Positions 6,580-14,851 of a DNA stretch of 16,145 nt are shown here, in pieces. Every line of letters starts with the position of its first letter. Position 1 is the first letter of the stretch. Origin of the DNA: an uncultured Collinsella sp. (GTDB lineage Bacteria > Actinomycetota > Coriobacteriia > Coriobacteriales > Coriobacteriaceae); the NCBI GenBank assembly GCA_902494135.1, contig CABUSE010000016.1:1-16145 (forward strand). The letters run 5' to 3'. The position numbers and the translations under genes were made by a program. The notes under the pieces were generated by a model. The model searched no databases. It was not told the origin of the DNA and saw only the letters and a list, made by a program, of their open reading frames with translations.

Positions 6580-7599
6580 TTACTCGGTATCCTTCATGGG
6601 CGGCATGGGCTTCCAGTTGGGATCCTTGATGATCTTGCGGGCGTCCTTCATGCCGCGTCGCAGCGCCGGAATACCGGTCTTAAAGCACTTGTCAACGGCA
6701 GCCAGGCGAATGAATTCCTTGCAGAAGGTCGCGGCATTGCCCAGGCGGAACAACATGGGGTGGTAGTCACCGTAGATCTGCATATAGCGAGCGAGGAAGC
6801 CTCGGTTGCGCATGATGTAGTAGCGGTTGGTGTCGCTCGTAGAGTTGAGCTGGCGTTTGCCGGCGATATCCCAGTTAGAGACGGCACGGGCGCGCTTGAG
6901 CACCACGTCGGCGACCACGGCGGCGGGGAAGTGCTGGCTGGCTACGTAGCCGTAGCAGGCATCGTCGCCGTAGATAAAGAAGCGCGCATCGGGCAGGCCG
7001 ATCTTGTCGACCACGCGGCGCGAGAACATGCCGCCCTCAAAGCACAGCTGGTTCATGGCGCGGTAGCCCTCGGGTCCCAGGTCCCACTTGGCGATGGGGT
7101 TAGGGATGCCGAGTGAAAGGATGAGCTGGTACTGCCAAAAGAAGGCTCCGCCGTCAAAGTCCAGGCGCGAACCCTGGATGACATCGTAGCGGTCAGTCCA
7201 CTTGGCAAGACGCTCGATGCCTTCGGGGATGACGAGCACGTCGTCGTCCATCACCCAGAACCATTGGGCGCCCAGGTCGTAGGCGCATTTAGTGCCGGCG
7301 GAGAAGCCGCCCGCACCGCCGCCGTTTTCGAGCTGCGGGGCGTAGATGACACGGTCGGTGCCGCCCTGCGCGTCGGGTTGCTCGGTGTCGATGCCCCACA
7401 GGTTGGCCAGGCGCTCGTTGAATGCGGAGCACATGGCCTCGGTCTCGCGCGAATTTTCGTTATCGACAATCACGATGCGCCAGGGCGCTGCCGTGAGCTC
7501 GGTCATGGAGTCGAACAAGTTGGCCAGGAGTTCCTGGCGCTTGTACGTTACGACGACGATGGCGAGCTTGTCGATGGGAGCGGGAAGGGTTGAAGGCAT
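6580..7599 (-). CDS. GT2 family glycosyltransferase, GlfT/rhamnosyltransferase-like
   Basis: A 339-residue cytoplasmic-face glycosyltransferase with GT-A fold. Motifs: LAIVVVTYKR (12-21, nucleotide-binding strand), RIVIVDNEN (41-49), the glycine-rich NGGGAGGFSAG (92-102), catalytic metal site V-M-D-D-D (116-120), F-E-G-G-M-F (187-192), Y-G-D-D (210-213) and R-N-R (264-266). NGGGAGG plus a W-F-W-V-M-D-D-D motif is typical of galactofuranosyl- (GlfT-like) and rhamnosyltransferases, so it probably adds Galf or Rha to a lipid-linked glycan; the sugar cannot be read from sequence. The ATG at 7599 is chosen because homology begins shortly after it and GAAAGGA lies 11 bases upstream; an in-frame ATG at 7734 adds 45 unrelated residues. 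It is divergent from the five-gene GT block and convergent with the AAA-ATPase-like gene. Confidence 0.9.
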   Translation of the reverse strand: MPSTLPAPIDKLAIVVVTYKRQELLANLFDSMTELTAAPWRIVIVDNENSRETEAMCSAFNERLANLWGIDTEQPDAQGGTDRVIYAPQLENGGGAGGFSAGTKCAYDLGAQWFWVMDDDVLVIPEGIERLAKWTDRYDVIQGSRLDFDGGAFFWQYQLILSLGIPNPIAKWDLGPEGYRAMNQLCFEGGMFSRRVVDKIGLPDARFFIYGDDACYGYVASQHFPAAVVADVVLKRARAVSNWDIAGKRQLNSTSDTNRYYIMRNRGFLARYMQIYGDYHPMLFRLGNAATFCKEFIRLAAVDKCFKTGIPALRRGMKDARKIIKDPNWKPMPPMKDTE

Positions 7600-7674
7600 G
7601 GGGCAATATATCCTTTCACGTGCGGCGCGCATGCGCTGCACGGAAGCTATCGAATACGTCCTTGGGACTGTCCT

Positions 7675-7705
7675 ATTGTAAAGGCTCGGCGCACCTTGGC
7701 GGCAA
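7675..7705 (-). promoter_or_regulatory. Promoter candidate for the minus-strand glycosyltransferase
   Basis: On the minus strand, TACAAT (complement of 7675-7680) is a good -10. The best upstream -35, TTGCCG (complement of 7700-7705), is 19 bases away, longer than ideal. The leader to the ATG at 7599 is about 75 bases and contains the perfect palindrome GCGCATGCGC (7627-7636). Confidence 0.4.
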
Positions 7706-7761
7706 GCTTTGAATAAAACGCAGGAACCTGCCATGGGCCCGCCGCATGACGTGGGGCTGCT

Positions 7762-7791
7762 TTGCCCGCAAGAGGCTCCATAGATTATATA
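7762..7791 (+). promoter_or_regulatory. Promoter candidate for the plus-strand glycosyltransferase block
   Basis: TTGCCC (7762-7767) and TATATA (7786-7791) with an 18-base spacer lie 64 bases before the TTG start at 7856. TACCAT at 7820-7825 is an alternative -10 without a recognisable -35. The 7600-7855 gap holds the divergent promoters and no convincing small gene. Confidence 0.4.
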
Positions 7792-7855
7792 AACGCCCGC
7801 TGGCGCGCTGACCCTTTGATACCATGAAACGACAGGTATTTCCTAAGGAGCACAT

Positions 7856-8959
7856 TTGTCTACTAACGCCTCTGGCAGCCCTGTTCTGTCGCTGCTTATT
7901 CCCATTTACAATGTTCAGCGCTACCTGCGCGAGTGCCTCGATTCCGCCCTGGCGCAGACGCTCAAGGATATTGAGATCATCTGCATTAACGACGGGTCGA
8001 CCGACAACTCGCCGGCGATTATCCGCGAGTATATGGAGCGCGATAGGCGCGTCAAGATGATCGACAAGGCCAACAGCGGCTACGGCGACTCGATGAACCA
8101 CGGTCTGGAGATGGCGCGTGGCAAGTACGTTGGCATCTTGGAGTCCGATGACTTTATGGCGCCCGACGCACTCGAAAAGCTTGTCTCGGCCGCCGATAGC
8201 AATAATGCCGACTTTGCGAAGGCGAACTTTGATTTCTACTGGTCTAAGCCCGAGGAGCGCCGTTCGCTGCACGAGATGTTTAAGGCCAAGGACTGCGGTA
8301 AGCCGGTGCACCCGAGCGACACGACGCAGTTCTTTAAGCAGAAACCGTCGATTTGGTCGGCTGTGTACCGTCGCGATTTTCTTGAGCGCAACGGCATCAA
8401 GTTCTTGCCGACTCCGGGAGCATCCTTTCAGGACACGTCGTTTGCCTTTAAGGTGATTGCCTGCGCCGACAAGGCCGTTTACCTGCACGATGCCGTGCTT
8501 TCGTATCGTCAGGACAACGAGAACTCCTCGGTCAATTCTTCGGCTAAGGTCTTTTGCGTCAATACCGAGTATGCCGAGATCGAACGTTGGATCCGAGAGG
8601 ATTTTGCCCGCGATCACGCAAGCGATGACGTCGCGCGCATGCTCAAGTTCAATCAGCTCATTAAGTACGACTCGTATATGTGGAACTATGTGCGCTTGGC
8701 GCCTAAGTTCTATAAGGAGTTCCTGGCTCAGATGGCCAAGGAATTTCAGGCGGCCTTGGATGCCGGGGACTTTTCGCTTGACGACCTCAAGCCGTGGAAG
8801 CGCGCGAACCTCGCTGCCATCCTCAAAGATCCTGAGGGCTGGGTTGACGAGCATCCGAGTTTTGCGACGGATGGTGCCTTGGGGCGTGCTAAGTATTACG
8901 CCTCGGTTGGAGGCCCAGGTGTGGTCGCCGCCTTCCTCATCGAATCGCTGAGGGGGTAG
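7856..8959 (+). CDS. GT2 family glycosyltransferase (first of the block)
   Basis: A 367-residue GT2 enzyme of the CDP/UDP-sugar type found in surface-glycan clusters. Motifs: LSLLIPIYNV (11-20), C-I-N-D-G-S-T-D (43-50) and the metal/nucleotide site L-E-S-D-D-F (95-100). A conserved middle part has K-P-S-I-W-S-A-V-Y-R-R, F-L-P-T-P-G-A-S-F-Q-D-T and Y-R-Q-D-N-E-N-S-S-V, where many GT2 relatives have G-E-D. The start is TTG: AAGGAG at 7845-7850 is five bases upstream and no ATG or GTG fits better. It is a close paralogue of the gene at 10081; the first 240 bases or so are about 90% identical in DNA, much more than the rest. No membrane segment is evident. Donor and acceptor sugars cannot be deduced. 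The next gene starts 7 bases after its stop. Confidence 0.9.
   Translation: MSTNASGSPVLSLLIPIYNVQRYLRECLDSALAQTLKDIEIICINDGSTDNSPAIIREYMERDRRVKMIDKANSGYGDSMNHGLEMARGKYVGILESDDFMAPDALEKLVSAADSNNADFAKANFDFYWSKPEERRSLHEMFKAKDCGKPVHPSDTTQFFKQKPSIWSAVYRRDFLERNGIKFLPTPGASFQDTSFAFKVIACADKAVYLHDAVLSYRQDNENSSVNSSAKVFCVNTEYAEIERWIREDFARDHASDDVARMLKFNQLIKYDSYMWNYVRLAPKFYKEFLAQMAKEFQAALDAGDFSLDDLKPWKRANLAAILKDPEGWVDEHPSFATDGALGRAKYYASVGGPGVVAAFLIESLRG
7920..8157 (+). repeat. Segment duplicated at 10139-10376
   Basis: Without indels (offset 2219) this part of the GT coding sequence matches 10139-10376 at roughly 90% by eye, including an exact 49-base block (8051-8099 against 10270-10318). Beyond about 8157 identity drops sharply. 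Confidence 0.8.
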
Positions 8960-8965
8960 GTCGGC

Positions 8966-10006
8966 ATGGGAGAGGCCTCGTGTCCTAAAGCTACCATTGT
9001 CGTCCCCGTTTACAACTCTGCGCGCTCCATTCAGCGATGCGTTGATTCGCTGTTGGCCCAGTCCGAGCGCTCGATTCAGGTTGTCTGCGTCAACGACGGG
9101 TCGACTGATGATTCGTTGAACGTGTTGCGCCAGATCGCGCAGGCTGACGATCGCGTACTGGTGATTGACCAGGAAAATGCGGGTGTCTCGTGTGCTCGAA
9201 ATGCCGGTATCGATGTCGCCGAGGGCGAGACCGTCTTTTTTGTGGACGCCGACGATTACATCGATGCCCAGACGGTCGAGCGCGTGCTGCATGCCATGGA
9301 GTCTGCGGATGCCGAGGCCGCCGTTTTTGGCGGCGTCTGTGAACCTGCCGATGCTGCCCCCAAACGTGTCCAGCAGCTCATGAGCCCCAAAGCTGGCACC
9401 TTCGGCGCCCGTGATCCCCAACTGCTGTTCCATTCGAATGCGCAGCCCTATGCCTGCCGTGCGGCTTTTTCGCGCGAGCTGCTCAATCGCGAAGGCATTC
9501 GCTTCGCCCCCGGTCTGGCTTTGGGCGAGGACGTCGTCTTCCAATTTGCGGCTTATGCGCTTGCCCACAAGACCGTCGTCATGCCGGACAAGTTCTACCA
9601 CTACGTGATGGAGAGCGAATCGGCGACGCACGAGTTCAACAGTGTCGAGGCTCGCGCCAAAAAGCTCGATGCCCATATGAGAATGCTCGAGGAGGTCTTG
9701 GAGGACTGGGCGGGCTACGGTCTTATGGACCTGTGTCCCGGCGAGCTGATCACCTGGTTCCTGGACCTTATCGTGTTTGATTTGGCGCGCTTGGATTCCG
9801 ATGACTTCCATCGCGTGGCGGCTCGCGTCAACATGGACCTCACGACGTTTTTGGGAACGGAGTGGGCGGATATGCCTGCTAAGGGCGCCGTTCGCCGTGT
9901 TGCCCACAAGCTCGTTGCGGCGACCCCGGGCGTTTCGATGGCAGATGCCACGCTGTTCTATCTTTCGACTCGCGGTCTCAAAGCCTGCCTGGAGCGCTTT
10001 ATATAA
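8966..10006 (+). CDS. GT2 family glycosyltransferase (second of the block)
   Basis: A 346-residue GT2 protein with a clear GT-A domain: A-T-I-V-V-P-V-Y-N (9-17), V-N-D-G-S-T-D-D-S (42-50), the N-A-G-V-S-x-A-R-N-A-G segment (71-81), the metal site V-D-A-D-D-Y-I (93-99) and G-E-D-V-V-F (187-192), whose acidic pair is the usual location of the catalytic base. This is the classical WcaA/EpsJ-like type. The C-terminal 120 residues are helical and unassigned. The ATG at 8966 lies 7 bases after the previous stop, with a G-rich GGGGGTAGG site spanning that stop, so translation is probably coupled. Sequence differs clearly from the flanking paralogues at 7856 and 10081, indicating a different linkage. 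A 74-base gap separates it from the next gene. Confidence 0.9.
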   Translation: MGEASCPKATIVVPVYNSARSIQRCVDSLLAQSERSIQVVCVNDGSTDDSLNVLRQIAQADDRVLVIDQENAGVSCARNAGIDVAEGETVFFVDADDYIDAQTVERVLHAMESADAEAAVFGGVCEPADAAPKRVQQLMSPKAGTFGARDPQLLFHSNAQPYACRAAFSRELLNREGIRFAPGLALGEDVVFQFAAYALAHKTVVMPDKFYHYVMESESATHEFNSVEARAKKLDAHMRMLEEVLEDWAGYGLMDLCPGELITWFLDLIVFDLARLDSDDFHRVAARVNMDLTTFLGTEWADMPAKGAVRRVAHKLVAATPGVSMADATLFYLSTRGLKACLERFI

Positions 10007-10080
10007 TTCCAAGCGCTGCCGCCCGCCGCAACCCGGCTGCTAAAATAACCCTGTTACACGCTATTCAACAGGAGGTTCTC
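10007..10080 (+). other. Short intergenic gap inside the glycosyltransferase block
   Basis: This is the only real gap within the plus-strand GT genes. It has TAAAAT (10041-10046) as a possible -10 but no matching -35. A strong ribosome-binding site, AGGAGG (10070-10075), sits five bases before the TTG start. No hairpin-plus-T terminator is seen, so readthrough from upstream is likely. Confidence 0.4.
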
Positions 10081-11199
10081 TTGCAGAACTCTGATACCCC
10101 TAAAGTTTCGCTGCTTGTTCCCATTTGCAATGTCGAACGCTACCTGCGCGAGTGCCTCGATTCTGCCGTGACTCAGACGCTCAAGGACATCGAGATCATC
10201 TGCATTAACGACGGGTCGACCGACAGCTCGCCGGCGATTATCCGCGAGTACATGGAGCGCGACTCCCGTGTCAAGATGATCGACAAGGCCAACAGCGGCT
10301 ACGGCGACTCGATGAACCGCGGCCTGGAGATGGCGCGCGGCGAGTACGTGGGCATCCTTGAGTCCGACGACTTTATGTTTGAGGATTCGCTCCAAAAGTT
10401 GGTCGCCAAGGCCGATGCTGAGCATGCCGATGTGGTAAAGGGCGACTTTTACCTGTATTGGTCCACGCCCAGCGAGCGCCGTGAACTGTTTGGGATTATC
10501 GACGAGCATATGACGGGCGCCGCGTATCGCCCCGTCGACCGCCCGGGTATCTTTTACCGCAAACCTTCCATTTGGTCGGCTATCTATCGGCGCGAGTTCC
10601 TCAACGACAATCAGATTCGGTTCCTTCCCACGCCGGGTGCCTCGTATCAGGACGCAGGCTTTAACTTTAAGGTTTGGGCTTGTGCCGAACGTGCCGCGTA
10701 TATTGCGGACCCCATTTTGTGCTATCGTCAGGATAACGAGAAGAGCTCCGTTAATTCGCCCAACAAGGTGTTTTGCGTTTGCGACGAATATGCCGAGATG
10801 CAGCGCTTTTTGGAAGAGCGCCCCGAGCTCAAGGCTCAGCTCCAGGGCATTTTAATGCGCATGAAGGTCGATACGTACCGTTGGAATGACGAGCGCCTGG
10901 TCGATGAGCTGCGTGGGCAGTTTTGGAAGAAGGCCTCTCCCGAGCTCAAGGCCGACTGGGATGCCGGTCGTTTTGACCTGTCGCTGTTCGATCCGCGTGG
11001 CGAGACCGACTTGCGCCTGATGGTCAAGTCGCCCCGCGCCTATATCGATTCGCGCTTTGACTTTAAGAAGCCGGGCAAGCTCAATACGTTTAAGCACTAC
11101 TTTAAGATTGGCGGCCTGCCGCTGGTCTGGCGCGTGCTGACGTATCAGCGCACCCACGGCGACAACCCGCACCCCGATGACGTTCCGGCCGCACAGTAG
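10081..11199 (+). CDS. GT2 family glycosyltransferase (third of the block), paralogue of the 7856 gene
   Basis: A 372-residue GT2 enzyme. Motifs: V-S-L-L-V-P-I-C-N-V (9-18), C-I-N-D-G-S-T-D (41-48) and L-E-S-D-D-F (93-98). Then come K-P-S-I-W-S-A-I-Y-R-R, F-L-P-T-P-G-A-S-Y-Q-D and Y-R-Q-D-N-E-K-S-S-V, shared with the 7856 gene. The shared N-terminal donor-binding domain suggests the same nucleotide-sugar donor. The divergent C-terminal part (for example around residues 230-372) suggests a different acceptor. The TTG start is supported by AGGAGG five bases upstream; TTG also starts the paralogue. Protein identity to the paralogue falls from about 90% in the first 95 residues to roughly 65% or less after. 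The C-terminus ends in a short polar tail. The next gene's ribosome-binding site AGGAG overlaps this stop codon. Confidence 0.9.
   Translation: MQNSDTPKVSLLVPICNVERYLRECLDSAVTQTLKDIEIICINDGSTDSSPAIIREYMERDSRVKMIDKANSGYGDSMNRGLEMARGEYVGILESDDFMFEDSLQKLVAKADAEHADVVKGDFYLYWSTPSERRELFGIIDEHMTGAAYRPVDRPGIFYRKPSIWSAIYRREFLNDNQIRFLPTPGASYQDAGFNFKVWACAERAAYIADPILCYRQDNEKSSVNSPNKVFCVCDEYAEMQRFLEERPELKAQLQGILMRMKVDTYRWNDERLVDELRGQFWKKASPELKADWDAGRFDLSLFDPRGETDLRLMVKSPRAYIDSRFDFKKPGKLNTFKHYFKIGGLPLVWRVLTYQRTHGDNPHPDDVPAAQ
10139..10376 (+). repeat. Segment duplicated at 7920-8157
   Basis: Partner of the 7920-8157 segment. Many of the retained matches are at third codon positions, which points to recent duplication or gene conversion rather than protein constraint alone. 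Confidence 0.8.
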
Positions 11200-11211
11200 G
11201 AGCGAGTGACT

Positions 11212-12279
11212 ATGGCTACCCCCAAGATTTCCGTTGTCGTTCCCATCTATAACGTGGAGGAGTGCCTGGCCTGGTGCCTGGACTCCCTGCTTGCGCAGGA
11301 CATGCCCGATTGGGAAGGCGTGCTGGTCAACGATGGCTCGCCGGACGGCTCGCGCGATATTGCGGCTGCGTATTGCGAAAAGGACGCGCGCTTTACGCTG
11401 GTCGATAAGCCAAACGGGGGCCTGTCGAGTGCGCGTAATGCCGGCATCGCTGCGTCCACGGCGCCTATCGTCGCGTTTTTGGATTCCGACGACCGGTTTA
11501 CGCCCGATGCATGCCGTGTGATCGTCGATGCCTTTGAGCGCGAGCGCTGTGATGTTTTGACCTTTGGCGCGAATCCGTATCCGCTGGAGGCGGGGTATCC
11601 GTGGCTTAACTATGTACTGAGCCCGCGCGATGTGTCATTTGAGGGCTATAGCACCGACCTGCTGTTTAAGGAAGCGTCTCGCCCCTTTGCATGGCGCACC
11701 GCTTGCAAGCGTGAGTTTTTGCTGGGCAACGGGATCGTGTTCGACGAAACCGTCAAGTATGGCGAGGACCAGGTCTTCGATTTTGCCGTGTACGGTCGCT
11801 CGCGCAAGACCGCGCTTATTTCGAACAAGCTGTACGACTACCGCGTGGCGCGCAAGGGCTCGCTCATGGACACCATGCGCTATGACGACGAGACGCGCCT
11901 GCTGGAGCACGTGAAGATTTACTCTGCGGTGCTGGCTGACTGGCAGCGCGACGGTCTCGATGTCCAGCATGCCGATGACCTGGCGTACTTTCTATGCGAT
12001 CTGGTGCTGTACGATGCGCTCAGGTTGCTGGGTTCGGACTGCGGCAAGGTGTTTGCTGCCGTTGCCACGGCGCTTGCCGGTTCTGCCGCGGGCAGCGATG
12101 CTGCGCTCGCACAATGCGCTCCTTCTGTTGCTGCTATGGTGCGTGCGGCGCTTACCAGCAAGGCCCCCAATGCCCGTGAGTGCAAAAAGCTCATGTTCGA
12201 TTACGACGTCTTGAGGTTTGGGCGCCTGGGCGCGTGCAAGCGCATGGCCGCGAATGCCCTGGGAAAGCGAGAAGTGTAG
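11212..12279 (+). CDS. GT2 family glycosyltransferase (fourth of the block)
   Basis: A 355-residue GT2 protein. Motifs: I-S-V-V-V-P-I-Y-N-V (6-15), V-N-D-G-S-P-D-G-S (39-47), G-G-L-S-S-A-R-N-A-G (69-78), the metal site F-L-D-S-D-D (89-94) and Y-G-E-D-Q-V-F-D-F (183-191) with the probable catalytic acid pair. It is nearest in type to the 8966 gene. The ATG at 11212 is preferred because AGGAG (11198-11202) is nine bases upstream; the GTG at 11206 is only three bases away from it. The ribosome-binding site overlaps the preceding stop, and the stop of this gene abuts the ATG of the next, so the block is translated as a coupled unit. The C-terminal 100 residues are Ala-rich and helical with no recognised domain. 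Confidence 0.9.
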   Translation: MATPKISVVVPIYNVEECLAWCLDSLLAQDMPDWEGVLVNDGSPDGSRDIAAAYCEKDARFTLVDKPNGGLSSARNAGIAASTAPIVAFLDSDDRFTPDACRVIVDAFERERCDVLTFGANPYPLEAGYPWLNYVLSPRDVSFEGYSTDLLFKEASRPFAWRTACKREFLLGNGIVFDETVKYGEDQVFDFAVYGRSRKTALISNKLYDYRVARKGSLMDTMRYDDETRLLEHVKIYSAVLADWQRDGLDVQHADDLAYFLCDLVLYDALRLLGSDCGKVFAAVATALAGSAAGSDAALAQCAPSVAAMVRAALTSKAPNARECKKLMFDYDVLRFGRLGACKRMAANALGKREV

Positions 12280-14766
12280 ATGAGTATCAAGCGTTTGGCA
12301 CTTTGCCGCAGTCAGGGCCGTCTGTTTGTGCTGCTTCGTTTTGCCGGTCAGGATGTCGCCGCGCTTATCGAGCGGGAGGGTTCTCAAGCGTTTGCCCATG
12401 CGACGACGAGCGGTTCTTGTGTGCCGTCGCTGGTGCTCCCAGTCGATCATGGCCGTGTGCTGGCGCTTTGCCCTTCCGTTTCCGATTACGAACACGAGCT
12501 CGCCGTCTTGGTGCTTCCATTTTTGAACGGTTCTACGATTTACGTCGCATTTGCGTTCGGTGGCCAAAGGTTGGGCTCCATTTGCCTCGATAGCCGCGTG
12601 GCCAAGCTGGAATCCAAGATTAACTACAAAGCAAAGGCTGCGATGTGTGCGCTCGTTCGCGACGCACAGCGCGGCGAGTGCTGCGGTCGCTATGAGATAG
12701 ATGCCGTTCGTTATTTACCGGCAGACGCCGGCGTGGTGTGGCGCTATGAGGTTACGTGGGTGGGAGACCCCCAGTGCGCACCTGAGCTCCAGGTCTTCGA
12801 TACACATATGAACGCCATCGGTGCCACCGTGCATGTGTTTGAATCGCAGGTCGATGTGCCGCAGCGCAACGGTTGCCGCGTCAATAAAACGTATTTGAGC
12901 GTTGAGATGCCCCAGGATATACGTGATTTTGTCGCGATTGCGGCTGATCCCACGGGCCTAATCCAGAGCGGTTTTTGCGCCATGGATGGGCGCCTATACA
13001 ACGGCATGGTCGACGACAGCTGGAACCGCATGAAGGACGCGCGTGCGGACGACGCAGCTTATCGACGTTGGTTTGAGCAGCATCGCGCAAAGCCGGGCGA
13101 TCTGGCGTGCCAGCGTGTCGCTTCGGAGGCCTTTGCCTATAGGCCGCTCGTGAGCATTGTGGTGCCGTGCTATAAGACCGATCGGGTCTACCTGCGCGAG
13201 CTGCTGGACTCGGTGCTGGCCCAGAGCTATGACAACTGGGAATTGCTCCTTTTGGATGCCTCACCTGAATGGGATGCGGTGGCCGACCTTGCGGCAGGCG
13301 CCCACGACGAGCGCGTTCGTCGCATTGGGCTGCCCGGCAACGGTGGCATTGTGCTCAACACCAACGCAGGTATTGAGCAAGCGATGGGCGACTACATCGC
13401 GTTCTTGGACCACGATGACATTCTGGAGCCGGACGCGTTATTCCAGTATGTTTCCGCGCTGAATAAGGCGGCCGAGGGCGAGCGCCCCCAGGTCCTATTC
13501 TGCGACGAGGACATGTTCCAGAAAACGGGGGAGTGGGGCCAGCCGGTCTTTAAGACGCGGCTCAACGTCGACCTGCTCTATAGCCATAACTGCGTGACGC
13601 ATTTCCTGATGGTGGAGAAGGCGCTTATCGATCGTATTGGCATGTCTCCGGAAGATGTTGCGGGCGCACAGGACTACGACCTGACGCTCCGCTGCCTTGC
13701 GGCGGGCGCACGTTTTGAGCATGTTGCTCACGTGTTGTATCACTGGCGCGTGCACCCCGGTTCCACCGCCGACGGTTCTGCCGATAGCAAGCCGTATGCT
13801 ATTGAAGCTGGGCGCCTTGCGCTGCAGTGCCACTTTAACGCGCTGGGCATTTGCGGAACAGTCGAGGAGACCGAGACGCCGTTTGTCTATCGCATGCGCT
13901 ATGCGCTGCCGGAGTCTGCGCCGCTGGTGAGCATTGTGATTCCCACCAAGGACCACGTTGAGACGCTCGATGCCTGTGTGATGTCGATCGCCCAGAAGGC
14001 CACGTATACCAATTACGAGATCGTCTTGGTGGAGAACAACAGCGAAGCCCCGGAGACGTTTGCGTATTACGAAACCCTGCCAGAGCGCGTGGCTGCAGCA
14101 TCCGAAGGCAAGGGCATCGCGCGCGTTGCGTACTGGCCGGGTGAGTTCAATTACTCCCAGATCATTAACTTTGGCGTGGAGCATGCCAAGGGTGATTACC
14201 TTCTGTTGCTGAACAATGATACCGAGGTCATAAGCCCCGACTTTATCGAAGAGATGATGGGCTATCTGCAGCGTCCCGATGCGGGCGTGGTGGGCGCCAA
14301 ACTCTACTTTGCCGACCATCTGGTGCAACACGCTGGCATATTGGTTGGTGTGCGTGGCGCACTTGCCCATGCCAACCAGGATTTCTCGGCAAAGCGCGAG
14401 GGCTATCTTGCCCGCGCCGTACGTCCGGGTAACTTTAGCGCCGTAACAGGTGCCTGTCAGATGGTGCGACGCGACGTATTTGAGCAGGTCGGCGGCTACA
14501 ACGAGGAATTTGCCGTCGGTTTTAACGACGCTGACTTTTGCCTGCGCGTGCGGGAAGCTGGCTACCGCACCATCTTTACGCCCTATGCCGAGCTGTACCA
14601 CTACGAGTTCACCTCGCGCGGCAGGGAAGAGGCCAACGAGGAGAAGCTGCGCCGTTGGAAACGCGAACAGGCACTGTTCACGCAGCGCTGGCCGGAGTTT
14701 TTCTTGACGGGTGATCCATGGTTGGGGCCTAACTTGTCTTCCGAGAGTGAGTACTTCTCGCTTTAG
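12280..14766 (+). CDS. Large dual-domain GT2 glycosyltransferase
   Basis: An 828-residue protein with two GT2 domains. Residues 1-285 have no motif I recognise, with mixed beta/alpha character. Domain 1 (about 289-510) has P-L-V-S-I-V-V-P-C-Y-K-T, L-L-L-L-D-A-S, N-G-G-I...N-A-G-I, metal site L-D-H-D-D (376-380) and Y-H-W-R (487-490). Domain 2 (about 548-785) has P-L-V-S-I-V-I-P-T-K-D, V-L-V-E-N-N-S, F-N-Y-S-Q-I-I-N-F-G, L-L-L-N-N-D-T-E (642-649) and G-F-N-D-A-D-F-C-L (747-755). The two domains in this order are like O-antigen and rhamnan-type bifunctional enzymes, so it probably adds two sugars in turn or alternates linkages; this is inference. The ATG abuts the previous stop (TAGATG) with only a weak GAGAAG site, so translation is coupled. 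No convincing terminator follows. Confidence 0.9.
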   Translation: MSIKRLALCRSQGRLFVLLRFAGQDVAALIEREGSQAFAHATTSGSCVPSLVLPVDHGRVLALCPSVSDYEHELAVLVLPFLNGSTIYVAFAFGGQRLGSICLDSRVAKLESKINYKAKAAMCALVRDAQRGECCGRYEIDAVRYLPADAGVVWRYEVTWVGDPQCAPELQVFDTHMNAIGATVHVFESQVDVPQRNGCRVNKTYLSVEMPQDIRDFVAIAADPTGLIQSGFCAMDGRLYNGMVDDSWNRMKDARADDAAYRRWFEQHRAKPGDLACQRVASEAFAYRPLVSIVVPCYKTDRVYLRELLDSVLAQSYDNWELLLLDASPEWDAVADLAAGAHDERVRRIGLPGNGGIVLNTNAGIEQAMGDYIAFLDHDDILEPDALFQYVSALNKAAEGERPQVLFCDEDMFQKTGEWGQPVFKTRLNVDLLYSHNCVTHFLMVEKALIDRIGMSPEDVAGAQDYDLTLRCLAAGARFEHVAHVLYHWRVHPGSTADGSADSKPYAIEAGRLALQCHFNALGICGTVEETETPFVYRMRYALPESAPLVSIVIPTKDHVETLDACVMSIAQKATYTNYEIVLVENNSEAPETFAYYETLPERVAAASEGKGIARVAYWPGEFNYSQIINFGVEHAKGDYLLLLNNDTEVISPDFIEEMMGYLQRPDAGVVGAKLYFADHLVQHAGILVGVRGALAHANQDFSAKREGYLARAVRPGNFSAVTGACQMVRRDVFEQVGGYNEEFAVGFNDADFCLRVREAGYRTIFTPYAELYHYEFTSRGREEANEEKLRRWKREQALFTQRWPEFFLTGDPWLGPNLSSESEYFSL

Positions 14767-14851
14767 ACAATGGTTGTTAGAAGGCCCTCAGCTTGACTTC
14801 GCCATGAGTTGGGAAGAAGGCAGCGTTTAGGCTATTTGTTAGTTTACATTA

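Noticed and set aside
7673..10012. 779-codon open frame on the minus strand opposite two glycosyltransferase genes
   Set aside because: The plus-strand genes have clear GT2 motifs, starts and ribosome-binding sites. The minus frame has no recognisable protein motif and crosses the intergenic promoter region; in GC-rich DNA such mirror frames are common. The similar mirror frame at 10054-10509 exists only because the two GT genes are paralogues.
13495..14601. 368-codon minus-strand open frame inside the 828-residue glycosyltransferase
   Set aside because: Mirror frame of a well-supported gene, with no motif or start signal.
14767..14850. Possible terminator hairpin after the glycosyltransferase block (CTCA...TGAG)
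   Set aside because: The stem is only about four bases around a long loop, with no T-run behind it.
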